The notes under the pieces were generated by a model. That model worked only from the letters and a program-made list of their open reading frames with translations. It was not told where the DNA came from and did not search any database. From Polytrichum commune (taxonomy: Eukaryota > Streptophyta > Polytrichopsida > Polytrichales > Polytrichaceae), in NCBI GenBank assembly GCA_950295325.1, contig OX485806.1:4280001-4340000 (forward strand): 60,000 nt of DNA, given 5' to 3'. This document shows, in pieces, positions 33,901-46,596 of this stretch (within the stretch, counting starts at the first letter, position 1; every line of letters starts with the position of its first letter). The translations under genes and the position numbers were made by a program.

Positions 33901-35269
33901 GACATCTATGTTGAGTGACACCAAAAAAAAAAGGCGTGTTTTGTAGGTTTTGTTTTAATAAGGTATAGCATTGAGGGCTTTCCCAAGGAAGAAAACGAAA
34001 TGCTTTCTTCTTGTGATATAGTGAGACTGGATTATGTGCTTGAATTGTGAACATTGATTTCAGTTTAGTAGGGAGGGTCTATGGGATCGTTTATAGAGAA
34101 AGAGATATTTCACTTTGATCTCTGTAACTTTTTTATGTTTTGATAAAAAATGATAATCTTCTTGATTTACAATTGCAAATCGGATGAGAAATATATCCTT
34201 ATGCTCCGACATCCAAACTTGTTTGTGGGTCGGAAGTGTCCATAATAAGGCCGCCACATACGTTAGCATGATTTATTTTATGGCGTATTCATGTGAAACT
34301 TATATATTATCAAAAGCAATTAATCATGGTGTCTACATAAACTCATCCATTAGGAAAGTGAAAACGCAATGGACTATTGACTAACTTAAAAGACATTGTT
34401 TTTGGATAATTTTGGCTCCATAAATGACATCAAAGGTCCCAAATCAAGTCTAATGGGGATGGATTGGCTCTCAACATATAGAGAACTTGTTCCCACTACA
34501 CTTCCCCTTCTACCATGCAGGATGAGTTTGCATGGACACTGCAAAGCTCATACAATAGAAGAAAGTTTTCCACCATCCAATACACGGATAAAAAAAGTTG
34601 TTGACTAGTGCACATCTCAAATAAGGCCATAAATGCTATATCATGAAACATTGTGAACCATCCAATATACAATAGCTTACATTAATTTACTTTCTTGAAA
34701 TTGATTAAAGATTTGACATAAGAGTACCACTAACTCCATAACACTAATCATCAACCTTGGAGTCTTCCATGTCCAACCGCAAGTTTAGCCTAATAATGTA
34801 ACATTACGTAGGTAAAAAGCTACAAATTTAGAGCATATAATCACCCGATCTCATGGGCCACCAAACTTGGAGGTAGCTATTGACCAATGTTATGTCACTC
34901 CACGATTCATTTTGGCAAGAAATAAATGGCATGCCCTCATGGTATACCCTCATGTGTAGGTTATAAGTATTTGGCAAACACTATTGAGGAGACTGAAAAT
35001 GCAAAGAACGTTGTACGTTCTGGTGATTTAAAAAAACTTAAGACAAATTGACCCCTACATCATGGTGAATACCCTAATTTAATATCATGACCTAGTTAAA
35101 ATGTGTCACTTTTGTGCGATGTGTTGAACAACATGTTTGTCTAACCATGATCATGGGTTGAGTAAGAGGGAGATGCATAGATTTAGTGCCTATGATAGTA
35201 GATAAGCTTTTGTTATATTAATAAAGAGGATTGAGGCGCACTAATGTTTGTGAGTGTTTTATGTCATTG
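33901..35269. other. No gene seen
   Basis: AT-rich DNA with short frames only. Confidence 0.4.
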
Positions 35270-36783
35270 TGGTGATTTGTGGAGTTGGGTGGGTTGCTTT
35301 GGATTTTTTGGACTACATGGGTTTTCTAGTGGCATAATTATGAACATCATTAGCTTCATCATGAAGTATTGTTTGTGTTGTTAGGGTGAAGTAACAAACC
35401 TACCTATTTGAGGGGGGGGGGGGGCACGTTTCCCTTCGCACCCCACGGTGGTTGCCATGAACCCAAATCCACATACCTAATAAGCATTATTGTTGTCCCC
35501 ATATGAGCCAACATGACAGTGTGAACGAGGCCACCATCACGTACGTTAGTAGGTATATATTTTTTAATTAGTAAATAGGTTTGAGGTACCATGCTTTTTG
35601 TGAGGTTTTAGGTTGTTTTGATTATTTTTGGAGTTGGATGGGTTGGATTTATTATTTTGGATTGTGGGGATTTTTTTGGGGCATAGTTGTAATATGATTA
35701 GCTTGATCATGAAATAATGTGTGTGTGTTAATATAAGTGAGGGATATTTTTTGGGTAAATTTACAACAAACCTGGGAGAGGCATGGTTTCCTGCATTCTC
35801 GTGGTGGTTGCCATGAACCAAGATGCACATACCTAATAAGCAAATACATTGCCCCCATCTAAGGCATTGCAACAATGTGAACAAGGACATCATTGTGTAT
35901 CATCACTTGGTTGGGCATTGAATGCAAGGAATCAATGGGTTGTGGAGGTTTTTTGGGCTACGCAAATTTAAATACCATTGGCTTGATCATGAAGTAATGT
36001 GTGTGCACTTTACACTAATTATCCCATTGGTGAGGTAGGACTAATAGTGTGTGTGGGAAATGAGTGAAGGTGATACCAAATTTCCTTACACCATGAAATT
36101 AGTGCCACTAGAAGATCTAGGGTTTTGAGAGTCCAAAGTGTCAAAGTGTCGGAAACTCTCAATGAAACCTCTCTTTAGTTTCTTAATATTAGGAGATGCC
36201 TCAGGGGTGAGAAATGCCAACTAAAAGAAGAAGAAGAAGAAGAAGCCTCTTCAAGCTCACAAAAACAATTATACATTCTACATACACCTTAGAACACACA
36301 CCAATTATCTACCAATTTACACATGTATGGTAAATGAGCATGCATTCATAGAATTGAGTAACACTCAACCCAAAAAAAAAAATCAACCCTCGCTAATTTT
36401 GAGATTTGGCAAAATAGTCTGTGATTTGGAAATCATTACCACACGCACATAAAGGCATGACTAATGTAGTATAAGTGATGGATATATAATTTTCCAAGTG
36501 AATCAACAACAAAACTTGGGAGGGACATGATGTTCTCCCGCACCCCAGCTCACGGTGGTTGCCTTGAACCGAAATCCACATACATAATAACATCGAGCAG
36601 TCTCAATTGTCCCACGCCGTGAGCCAGGTTGACAGTGTGAACGCGGACACCGTCGTGGTATGGTCACTTGGATAGGCATTGAATGCAAGGAATTGATGGG
36701 TTCTAGGGCATTTCCGGTGATGCCATTGTAAATACCATTAGCTCGATCACGAAGTGATTGTGTGTGTGTGTGTGTGTGTGTTA

Positions 36784-37453
36784 GGGCCACTTCACACACG
36801 AGACTGAGTGACCGTGACCGTTACACTTCAAGCACTCTCATTGGTGGAAAAGGCGGAGCCAGTCCAAGTTCACTTCACACTACGCTTGAGGGACCAACGG
36901 AGTATGTGAATGCAAGATGGATGTAATGTCAACATGCATTCCTACATGGCATCAAAAGGATCATGTTTCATGGTCACTTGGATTATTTTTAAAAACCATC
37001 TCTTGGAGGCAAGCCTAACACAAAACTTGGAGACCATGGCACTCCGAACGCTCACAACCGTTGATTTATTCTATTTTATCATGTGTGAGGATCCGCATGA
37101 ATAAGAATCCATTGGAATAGCATTTGGTTGAGGGTCCGGTCACATATGACTTCACACTCATGGGCGTCGCCCAACCTTTATTTTCAGGGTAGGCCCGCTC
37201 GGGAAATCAAATTTTATCGAGTGCGTAGTTTTTCAAGAAAATTGTCATTTTCTATATATGACCTAGGCTTTCAGGAGGGCCCTTCAGGCCTAGGGTAGGC
37301 CTAGGCCTGGCGGCGCCCATGTTCACACTACACTTGAGGGTCCATGACCACACTACATGGGTTTGGAGGTGTGTTGGGACGGCCTTGGGACACTTTCGTT
37401 TGGGCTTTCACAATTTCATGGTCACGGCTCTTGACTCGTGTGTGAAGTAGCCC
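36784..37453. mobile_element. Tourist-like MITE, copy 2, with nested insertion
   Basis: 670 bp with TTA on both sides (36781-36783 and 37454-37456). Ends GGGCCACTTCACACACGAG and, inverted, GGGCTACTTCACACACGAG. It is longer than copy 1 because of a 163-bp nested element (37159-37321). The empty target is visible in the neighbouring repeat copy near 35725-35745, where GTGTGTGTTA runs straight into ATATAAGTGAGGG. Confidence 0.85.
37159..37321. mobile_element. Nested hAT-like MITE
   Basis: 163 bp, ends CATGGGCGTCGCC and inverted CATGGGCGCCGCC, flanked by a perfect 8-bp duplication TTCACACT (37151-37158 and 37322-37329). Copies 1 and 3 of the host MITE show the empty site with one TTCACACT. The 8-bp duplication indicates hAT-type insertion. 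Confidence 0.88.
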
Positions 37454-37690
37454 TTAGTATAAGTGATGGATAATTCCCGAGGGAATGAACAACAAACTTG
37501 GGAGGGGCATGTTCCCCCACACCCTAGACTCAGTGGTTGCCATGAACCGAAAATCACACACACAATACATCGAGCGGTTTCATGATGCACCGTCCCCGTC
37601 GTGTGCCAGGCTAACAGTGTGAACGAGGACACCATCATGTACTGCCACTTGGTTAGGCATTGAATGCGGGGAATTGATGGAGCATGACCC

Positions 37691-37958
37691 GGTGAAAGCC
37701 AAGCCACTAGAAGGGGCCAAGCTTGAGGGCGCTCACTTTCCTTACAAACTGCCACGCCTCACTCGACCGGCTGGCAGGGAACGATGTGGCCCTAGCAAGC
37801 TTGCCTGCCGCCTGCCGAGGCCCGATCACACCAAACTTTCCATATGGTTCTAGCCATGAAACTGCTAGGGATTATGTTGAGAAATAGATGTTGGTTCACC
37901 ACTTTTCACATTATTACAGTCGGAGATGTCGATGGATGGTGTCAGTAGTGGTCGATTT
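37691..37958. other. Unrecognised GC-richer spacer
   Basis: Contains CT/GC-rich sequence near 37730-37830. No gene or repeat match was found. Confidence 0.35.
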
Positions 37959-38031
37959 GGGCGAACCAACCCATACACTCGTTTCTTGTTGGATGCCTAA
38001 ACCCTTGCCTCCAAGGAACCAGTGTTCGCCC
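37959..38031. repeat. Short hairpin element, copy 1 (right arm shortened)
   Basis: GGGCGAACCAACCCATACAC at left; the right arm AGTGTTCGCCC lacks the central bases present in the 45970-46052 copy. The loop GTTGGATG-CTAAACCC is conserved between copies. Confidence 0.55.
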
Positions 38032-38103
38032 CAGCCGTAGTGGCCGGTGTCATCAGCCCTTGAGCCTTGCCCTTTCATGGAACCATGTTACTCATACATG
38101 TTA

Positions 38104-38599
38104 CTACACACACATGAGATTGAGAGCCCGTGACCATTACACTTCAAGCACTCTCATTGGTGGATAAGGCAGAGCCGGTCCAAGTTCGCTTCACACTACG
38201 CTTGAGGGACCAACGGAGTATGCAAATGCAAGATGGACGTAAAGTCTACATGGATTCCTACATGGCATCGAATGGATTGTGTTTCATAGTCACTTGGACT
38301 ATTCTCAAAAACCACCTCTCGGAGGTAGGCCTAACACAAAACCAGGAGACGATGGCGCTCCGAACGCTCACAACCGTTGGGTTTATTCTATTTTATCATG
38401 TGTGAGGACCCGCGTGAATAGAAATTGATTGAAATAGCATTTGATTGAGAACACAATCGCATATGACTTCACACTACACTTGAGGGTCCGTGACCGCACT
38501 ACACAATTGTGGAGGTGTGTTGGGACGGCCTTTGGACACTTTTTTTTGGGCTCTCACAATGTCATGGTCACGGCTCTTGGCTCGTGTGTGAAGTGGCCC
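38104..38599. mobile_element. Tourist-like MITE, copy 3
   Basis: About 496 bp with TTA at 38101-38103 and 38600-38602. The right end (reverse complement GGGCCACTTCACACACGAG) is intact; the left end has decayed to CTACACACACATGAGATTG. The interior is shared with copies 1 and 2 and has the empty site for the nested hAT-like MITE. Confidence 0.75.
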
Positions 38600-39211
38600 T
38601 TATATTGCCACCATAAGTGCGGGTGGGGTTGCAACTGGTGTACCACGAGGGGTGTAGCCATGGGGGAAGTAACCTGCCCTGGTGGAACATCCTAGTTTAT
38701 TCTGTGCTAGGCCCCTTGCCCACCTTTGTGAGTGGCTGATAGCCCAACCCAGTCACGTGCAGTGTGTTGGTGTTTCAGTTTCTGTGTACTTTGTTTTCAC
38801 AGTCATGGGTGGAATGTTTAAAATATGTATATATAAAACCAGACTATTCAAAGATTCCGCCGAACGTGGAATATGGGGTGCAATTTCATGATGCCTACTT
38901 ACTGAGCGGGAGGCCGAAGACGTCGACTCCGGTTGTAGAGCCTTAAGATTGCCTTACGTTTGGAATGTAATAAGGTAGACAAGCCTAACATCGCCACTTT
39001 AAACATTTTGGCATTGGTAGAAATCATAGAAAGTAAGAACCACATGAGCAAGCTTAGGTAATTGTGGCAAACACACACTATTAATTGAGCGTTAATCATG
39101 CAATTTTTGGAGTCGTGATTGAATATCTCTTGATTTATGAGAATGTTGCTTGTAATTCTTCTGAATGATTTTCTTTGGAACATGTGCATTTGAATATGCA
39201 CACTATACAAA

Positions 39212-39414
39212 ATATTGTATTTAATGTCACGTGCAGTTTGGAATTAGGCGATGCTATAGCTATGAATTGTGTATCTCATGTTTGTTGCCAACAAAGTCAA
39301 ATTGGTTGTCTGAACACATAGAGCAACAACATTTTTACTTGATAAAAGTTGCATTAGTTGTAAAAGATATAGCATTGTGTAACTCCAAGTAGTAAGTGAC
39401 ACTAAATACAATAT
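39212..39414. mobile_element. MITE family 2, copy 2
   Basis: 203 bp. ATATTGTATTTAATGTCAC at left and the inverted ATATTGTATTTAGTGTCAC at right. Interior non-coding. Target duplication not resolved. Confidence 0.65.
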
Positions 39415-39540
39415 GTAGTGTCGTGTTCCAATAAGGCAAATCTACAGTGCACGAAATTGGTCATGTTTGCAACAACCTTAAACCCTAATGTGCAAAGCGA
39501 TTGCATCTGTGTTCTTCATGTCATCTTCCCACCACCTCAC

Positions 39541-39952
39541 AACTACCATAGCTCTCTAGCAGCTTGGGCAAAAAATATTAATATTAAAGGTGCCTAAATT
39601 TGTGGGAATTAATTTCATTGAGTTTCCAAAAAAAAGAAGGAATAACATTCAAAGACTGCCTAAAATCATAATAATGCCTAAAACCTTGACATACAAGTAG
39701 AAGACAAACTTTAGGGTAAGGAATGTTGGTTAAGAGAAGTGTTTAGGTTAATCATAGCCATCATAGATGAAATTAGAAAAACTATCCAATGAATTATAGA
39801 AATGACTTGGATGAATGTCTAACTTATTTTTAAATACTATTAGAATATGCCCAATTTTAGGATATTATTTTATAGGCTACCTAACTTACTTTTGCACTTT
39901 AATTGATTATTAGGTAGAAAGGTGCCTAAGCTGCTAGAGAGCCATGGTAGTT
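39541..39952. mobile_element. MITE-like element with 28-bp inverted repeats
   Basis: 412 bp. The left arm AACTACCATAGCTCTCTAGC, then AGCTTGGGC, is matched by the reverse complement of the right arm with about two mismatches. No coding. The right arm overlaps the start of the tandem duplication at 39944. Confidence 0.6.
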
Positions 39953-40089
39953 CGCAATTCTTTTTTCTTCCCAAAAGTACTTTTAATGGTGGCTGTCAAG
40001 GTGCCCAAAAATTGGTAATTTTGAGAAGTTGACATTGTTATCCTTCGACCTCACAACCGACCTCCAATGAACATTGAAAACATTTACAA

Positions 40090-40124
<35 letters not shown>

Positions 40125-40270
40125 TGGTAGTTGGCAATTCTTTTTTCTTCCCAAAAGTACTTTTGATGGTGGCAGTCAAGGTGCCCAAAAATTGGTGATT
40201 TTGAGAAGTTGACATTGTTATCCTTCAACCTCACAACCGACCTCCAATGAACATTGAGAACATTCACAAT
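39944..40270 (+). repeat. 180-bp tandem duplication
   Basis: Two units, at 39944 and 40124, about 95% alike over about 140 bp (ATGGTAGTT...CAATTCTTTTTTCTTCCC). They are separated by a (TA)n(GA)n microsatellite, and the second unit ends in (AATA)n. Confidence 0.9.
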
Positions 40271-43200
40271 AAATAAATAAATAAATATGATTGATGAGTA
40301 AATAATTTTTTTATTTGTGCATTTTTTTAACAAGAGGTGTAAGTAATAATATCTACAGTTCCATGCACGTGGAATTAAATACCGTTTGGACTCTACAATG
40401 GCAAAATACCCCATGGTACTTTCTGATTCTAGATTTTGATGCCAAAGTGTATATATTTCCCAATGGTCCTTAAGTGGGTCTCAATACGTGACGAATTTTC
40501 AAGAGGGAGTATTGATTTGAAGTTGAAGCAAGAAACACTCTTCTATATGTAGCTCCAAGGACCAGAACACAAATGCTCAAAGATTAATTTGCATGGAACA
40601 TCTTTATTTGTTTCAAAGTCGTTGTGATCTTCCATGTAAATATGTGTGATGCTTGATATCTAGATATATCTATTTACATGTGCTAGATTAAAAGAAAAAT
40701 CACTCCCAATTAAGACACGTTTTCTATAAAGTTTGCACAATGGATCATGTTTTCCTAATATTAGTTCATAGATGACATTGAGTTATGGGGATAAGTCTCC
40801 GATAAGTAGTACAGATTGGTTGACTGGAAGATGAATATCAAGTCCATTAATGGAGTATTTTCCAAGTCGGAACTTCATGGACCGAATGCTTATGCATGAC
40901 TCATGGATGAAATGAAGAAACCAATCCTATAATTGACCTATTCTTGTGGGTCTATGACATTTGCTTCATCAATGTTTCACATTTAATCTTGCCCTCAAAC
41001 GACGAGGATTAATAAGGTACTTACCAACAAGGAATATCCTTGTTTCAAGCATGGTACCAAGACTTTTGGTTCACTACTTTGAATGTGGGATTTAACAATG
41101 TCAATCCTAAACCTTTATGTAAGACCAAGTCACAAAACTAGAGGAAATGCTCAATCATTTTTTGTTATCCTGAACTGAAGAGCATAGTATGTAGGGCAAT
41201 TGAGAGTTTACCACACACCAAGGGTTTGTTAAAATTTTGGCACGGGGCATGGGTGCTCTTTACTCATGTTGTTACATGGAATAGACAACGAGAGAAAGAT
41301 ACAAAAAGGAAAACACTCGGTCCTAGAAAACAAGTGTTCGACTCGTACCACAAAGTGACGTAGCATAAGGCGTGTATGTGTCAAGTACTTTGGTGACAAA
41401 GAAGCCAAAGCCCTCCTCTCTCTCAAAAAGGGCCAAAGATAGTTTGAGGGCACATTCTCTTTTTGTGATATTAAGATGCTTTAGAAGCAGGGAGCGGTTG
41501 CTCCAAACTCTTTCAAGGCTTTTACGTCAGACATCACATACACGTACCAATAGTTTTGGACAAGTGGTGTGAATTTGGGCAGTTCACAAGGAGGAAAAGG
41601 TTCTACCCCCAATGGTGCTAGTGAGGTCACAACCTTCCCATGTTTGTTCCTTTGTTGGGCCATGCTGTAATAAAGGCAAAGGACCACATATCCTCTTTGA
41701 AACTAGGTTCTTACGTATGTGTGGACGTGTGGACCTCGGTTGGTAACGTTCACACTAGGTAGGTCATTGTGGGCCATTTGGGGAAGTACATGTGATGCGG
41801 TGATTAGTTTCAACACGTTTTAACATGCTCCTTCACCCTCAACAAAATTGATGGTAAACTGCGTATCTCCAAGAAAATATTCAAGTGGTTTTCAGTAAAA
41901 TGTTGTCAAGTTTTTATTCATATTCTTAGGTAGATTAATAGACATTAATGTTGGCTTTTTGAGGAAGCAATCACTTTTTGGCTTGTAGGTTATAGTCACT
42001 TTTTGTTGGAATCGCACCATGACATTTATTTGTAAACCTTTAATTGATTAATTATCTTTTATGTGCATATAACCAAATATTTGAGGTAAAGTACATGAGA
42101 TTTGTTGTCTATGTCCAGAGGCGCAGAGCATTTCTTATTTTCACTAACCTTCAAATGAAATCATCTCGCTTGCTTGAAGTATCATATTACAAAAGATTCA
42201 TTCATTTGAAAACATAGTGGATCAAATAGTGGAGCATATAGTGTTTAATGGTGAGCTCTTGCGAATGTGACAATGCATTACAAAATTATTTTCTAGATTT
42301 GCAGATAACATTAAGTAGGCTCAAGGCTTAGCTCATGATCCCTTATTGTGACATATAACTAAAGTATTGTCTTACCCATGATTGTGCTAGTTAGGGTTCA
42401 ACAAAGCCATGTTTATATCTTTTACCATGACCTATGATTATTTTGCCACATGTTAAATCACATTGGCTAGGACCCTATCAAATTCCATGCATAAATTATA
42501 TCCCACCGTTGGAAGTGCCACTGCAACACTTGTTCATATCCTACAATAACAAGAACAAAACCAAATTCTCAAAGTAGCACAATCACGATGGATGTCCATT
42601 TACCCCAATGCATCAATGCAAGGGATCATCCCATTTCTTGCTCTTCACCCACTTAACCATGAGAGGCCTCTATGATTTTGAACCTCGTACTTGCCCACTC
42701 ATACACAACCACCCACCAACCATGGTTACACTACTTCCAAATGTTGCCAAACATCATTCAGCAAAGTAAGGGTCTTCCTACATCATCGTTGTGGAGTGTA
42801 AAATTTTGCAAGATGTTGTGATTTTACTCTTTGGTTTCTATGACCCACCTAACTAAAGCTATGTGATGACTAATGTTATGTGGAAATCAAACCAATAACT
42901 TTCATATACATCTCACAACAACACAAAGTCTTCCCCCTAGCATAATGAATGCACCCAATACACATTCATAACATACAAAACACCCAATGGCACTCAAAAT
43001 ATAATAATGTTGTAATCTCCTACAAACTTGCTCTTATCAAATGACCCATAACATGACCCAACTCCTTGGTTGTGTTCCCTAGAACTAGATATTAGGGGAA
43101 CACAATTGTCCTTTGGACCTAGAATGCATAATATAGGGTTTTTAACAAGAAACTATAAGATATCAGAGTTTTTAAACATAGCCTCTTTTTTGGAAAGAGA

Positions 43201-43860
43201 CCATCGTCTGGCTACTTAGTAATGTTATGCCAAAACTTATGATCGAGACTCCCATAGTAAACCACCATCCATATCCCAAAATAGACAAGCTCATAAACCC
43301 CAAAACCCCCTTTGGTTCATAAAATATCACATTTATACAACTTCAAAGGGTCTAAGAATTGTCTACCAACTATCTAAACTACTAGCTAATTGCCCCCGTA
43401 CACAACTAGTATATTCAAGATATCACAACTTAATGAGGCTAGGGATGTCTCAATGGACATGACATGGCCCATGGTTGTCGTATCACAACCGACACTGTCG
43501 TGATGCACCATGACATGTAATTAACAATTACTTCAATAATGACTATAGTGTGGTTTCCCCGTCCCCCCCCCCCCTCCCAATCAATTCTTGTTTGTTATAG
43601 CAATCGACTCTCACTTGACTACCAATTACAGTGTTGAAAACACCACAATCGTTGATTGCTTCTAACGGTCCAAATATGGGAGTCCATTGGATTAAAAAGA
43701 TTAAGATTAAGATTTATAATAATAATAATAATAATAATATATTGTATTTTACTCCCTATGGCAATTATTTGGTTTAGGGTTTTAAATATTTAAATTTGGA
43801 TATTTGGTTTATTTCAAATATTTCCGATTAACCATATTTCCAATTGTCCATATTTTTAAG
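40271..43860. other. No gene seen
   Basis: AT-rich DNA. Short frames near 41229-41572 overlap on both strands and match nothing known. A (TAA)n microsatellite lies at about 43718-43740 and a C12 run at 43563-43574. Confidence 0.4.
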
Positions 43861-44277
43861 CTCAACAGTCTTTTGTTCACCAAAAAAAATGGATAGTATG
43901 CTAAAACCAACCCGAAACTACTCTCATCACAGTCATATGGATACACAACTTGGATACTCCACCCACAAACTACACATTTGCTCCCTAACTACAACTTATT
44001 TTCCAGGAAGCCCATAACATCAACATACCAATCCACAACCATCTACCACCGTCAAACCATACAAAGTTAACACTTGACCAAATGGAAGAAAAAAGTTCCC
44101 CAATTCTAAACTTCCTATTGGACACACCACCTCAGGCAATACCCCCCCCCCCCAATCCCACACAACTTATGCAAACCACACCCCCTTAGTTACAACCTCC
44201 TGCAAAGCAATCCACACAAACGGATCTTTTATACTACAAGACACAATGGAAAATGGAAACCTAGCAGGCTCATGGGT

Positions 44278-44960
44278 ACACAACCTAATCAAAACCTCCA
44301 AATACTAGTAGAAAGACTCCTAAGAGTAAACATCATATACATTCTAAACAATTACATCTGGCGCCCAAGCACCCAACACAAGCACCCAAACAAACTCCTA
44401 TTTGCATCCATAATAAACTACATCACTTGGTTTCGACACAAAATCACCATACACAAAGTGTGTGCATGTACAAGAGTCTAGGTCAATGACCAAGCCAATG
44501 TAGTAGCAAATACCAGTGCCCTCAAAGGCCCTATTTCCCCAATACCTCACATCCATGTTACCCACACAACCCCATACCGACTAGCCAAACCACCATCATC
44601 AACAAACCTCACCAGCATAATCATAAACCTACATTCCTTCATCCAAAAAGATCTTACAAATCTCACAATAGTAGCTGCCCATAAATTCCAATACATAGAG
44701 AAATATCTAAACAACGACCAAATAGACCGAAAACTATCGAACCACTTATGGATAACCCAACACACTATAGATGCCCAAATAACAAAAAAAATAAAATTGC
44801 GGTACACCCAATACATGGCTCCAAATTCACACCAACCCCAACTCCACACTATGCAAAAAAAATCGACAAAGACACATGGCCACACCTTCTCTCTGTATGT
44901 GAGAACAAATTTATATATTTATGCATATCTATTTACAAGGGCTTAAAGTTGATGCACATT
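44278..44960 (+). pseudogene. Fossil LINE 3' fragment: RNase H and zinc-knuckle-like block
   Basis: The plus strand reads LLRVNIIYILNNYIWRPSTQ, then HKHPNKLLFASIINYI, then KITIHKVCACTRV, a stop, VNDQANVVANT. This follows the type I RNase H pattern in which TDSL-IY-L is followed by HPDKLL and a final VRAHT-GNE-AD-LAN. About 120 codons on, DTWPHLLSVCENKFI resembles the H-x4-C zinc-binding block found after RNase H in some LINEs. The catalytic Asp and His positions are altered and the reverse transcriptase is absent. The strand is strikingly C/A-rich. It is related to the minus-strand fragment at 48730-49620. Confidence 0.6.
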
Positions 44961-45074
44961 CTCAACTAACATGGAGACATAATCATTATAAAGTAACATG
45001 TGATTTCAGAAGACCGTAGCCCACATTTTAGAGAACAATAGAGTTGTATGTAATGTCCTTTAAAGAGGGACATA

Positions 45075-45450
45075 ACCGGAGGTTAGATCCCTCTTTGAGA
45101 AAACTTTGAGAAATTGTTAGCTTGTCATGTATTGGAGCCTATTTTGAAAGTTGGGTGGAACTTTTGGGATTTTTTGGGGACTTTGGGACTAATCATCTTA
45201 AATACTTTGAGAGAATTTTAGGATAGAAAATAAGGTATGCGCATGGGACCCATTGTCCTAAATCTTGCATCGGCCTATGCGAGGTTGGCTTGGTTCACCC
45301 ATCCTAGTAGGCTAAGCTGGAAAGCCGGATTTTCATAACTCGACACCACTCTTTGTGTATGACAATTTAAGCATTGAGAGACTTGGGTGACTTTGCGTTA
45401 ATTTTCACAAGCTCATAGTTTCATATGGTTTACTTTGCGGATAAAACTTA
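45075..45450 (+). repeat. Direct repeat, left copy (pair with 47060-47425)
   Basis: About 370 bp aligned with 47060-47425. Shared blocks include GAGCCTATTTTGAAAGT, GCATGGGACC and ATCGGCCTATGC, then CACCCATCCTAG. The gap between copies is about 1.6 kb, much of it filled by later MITEs, and no retroelement genes are present. It could be an eroded LTR pair or simply two dispersed copies. Confidence 0.65.
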
Positions 45451-45468
45451 TGTAGGAAGTCTCAAGGT

Positions 45469-45938
45469 TGCTTTACACACAAGCCAAGAGCCATTTCCAT
45501 GAAAATCCAAGGGCCCTTGAAAATAATCCAAAGGCCATACCGGTGGAAATAGAAATCCACTTTTGCAATCAAGGGGCCCTCAAGCTTAGTGTAAAGTGAA
45601 TGAGAACCATGTTGAGGGACCGCACCATATGTTCGGGTTCGGGTCCACTATGGCAATGTAATAGTTTAAGAAGCCAATGACAATTTAGTTGATTATCACG
45701 ACCCATAGTTTGCCTAAGACCCACCTCTTTTTGATGGACCTAATATAGTAACAGGTAGACCATGAAACATTATCCACTTGTTACCATGTAGATTTTGCAT
45801 CCACTTGAATTTCTTTGGTCCCTTGGACCTTTAAGATCTAGTGTAAAATAAACTTGGACCGTCTCTAACTTTCTCAACCAATCCCATAAATTATGTATCA
45901 TAGGTCAAGGAACTTCAAGCTCTACTGTAAAGTGGCCC
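45469..45938. mobile_element. Diverged Tourist-like MITE relative
   Basis: The right end is GTAAAGTGGCCC followed by TTA, as in the Tourist-like family; the left end GTTGCTTTACACACAAGCC is decayed. The interior shares ATGTTGAGGGACC-type blocks with copies 1-3. The target duplication is not conserved. Confidence 0.45.
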
Positions 45939-45969
45939 TTAAGTAATAAGTTGGGATGTGAAGGGGTTT

Positions 45970-46052
45970 GGGTGAAGCAACCCATACACTCGTTCCTTGT
46001 TGGATGATTAAACCCTTGCCTCCAAGAAACCAGTGTACGGGTTGGTTCGCCC
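45970..46052. repeat. Short hairpin element, copy 2
   Basis: 83 bp. The left arm GGGTGAAGCAACCCATACAC is inverted at 46032-46052 (AGTGTACGGGTTGGTTCGCC), with about 18 of 21 bases pairing around a 41-base loop. The second copy (37959-38031) has a nearly identical loop. Confidence 0.7.
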
Positions 46053-46355
46053 TAGCCGGATGTGAAGGGTTCTAATTGAATCGTTGGATTTACTGAAAGT
46101 TTGAAACAAGTGGGTGGATGTGAGAAGTAACTGGTGCAATTTGCAACATTGTCGGAGGGCGGGAAACAAGAAATTAATTTGTCTTTGTGTCTTATGTGGA
46201 CCCTCCTCCTTTTGACAACTGTTGAGGACAATTAGAGCACGGCTTTTCCATCTTTGTTTATTGAACAGTTCCAATGAGGGAGTGCCCTGCTTACCCTCAA
46301 CATTCTGTCTTATTCGTTCTTCCAATTTACATTAAAGCTTCTTACTGATCGACAT

Positions 46356-46596
46356 CAGTGTCCGTAACAGGGCTTCGGGGACAACCGGTGGTTAGTTACA
46401 GATGAACCGGTTGAGTTGGAGAAATAACTGGTTGAAGTTGGAGACTTGAGGAAAATTATTGATCTCTTTAGAGGAATCTATAGTAGAATATACCTCAAAT
46501 GAATGAAAGAAAAACCGGAAGATGTTAACATGTAACCGGCTGGATTTAGAATCACTAGGATCTTGACCGACTATGCCCACAAACTTATGGGCATTG
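46356..46596 (+). mobile_element. hAT-like MITE, family 1 copy E
   Basis: Starts CAGTGTCC, contains GTTACAGATGAACCGGTTGA and AACATGTAACCGGCTGG, and ends in inverted CAATGCCCATAAG. The flanking octamers do not match, so the duplication has decayed. Confidence 0.6.

Larger units (their letters stand above)
35270..37690 (+). repeat. Four diverged direct copies of a roughly 300-370-bp repeat
   Basis: Core blocks GTGGTTGCCATGAACC (near 35446, 35803, 36556 and 37532) and ACAGTGTGAACGAGGACACC (near 35515, 35873, 36632 and 37614) recur in the same order. Between copies 1-3 lies AGCTTGATCATGAAGTAATG followed by GTGTGTGTTA. The third and fourth copies are separated exactly by the Tourist-like MITE at 36784-37453, inserted at that TTA. 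The repeat itself is non-coding and unidentified. Confidence 0.7.

Noticed and set aside
33294-33914. Overlapping frames in the 193-bp repeat array
   Set aside because: The unit length is not divisible by three, so phase changes at each unit; they are repeat artefacts.
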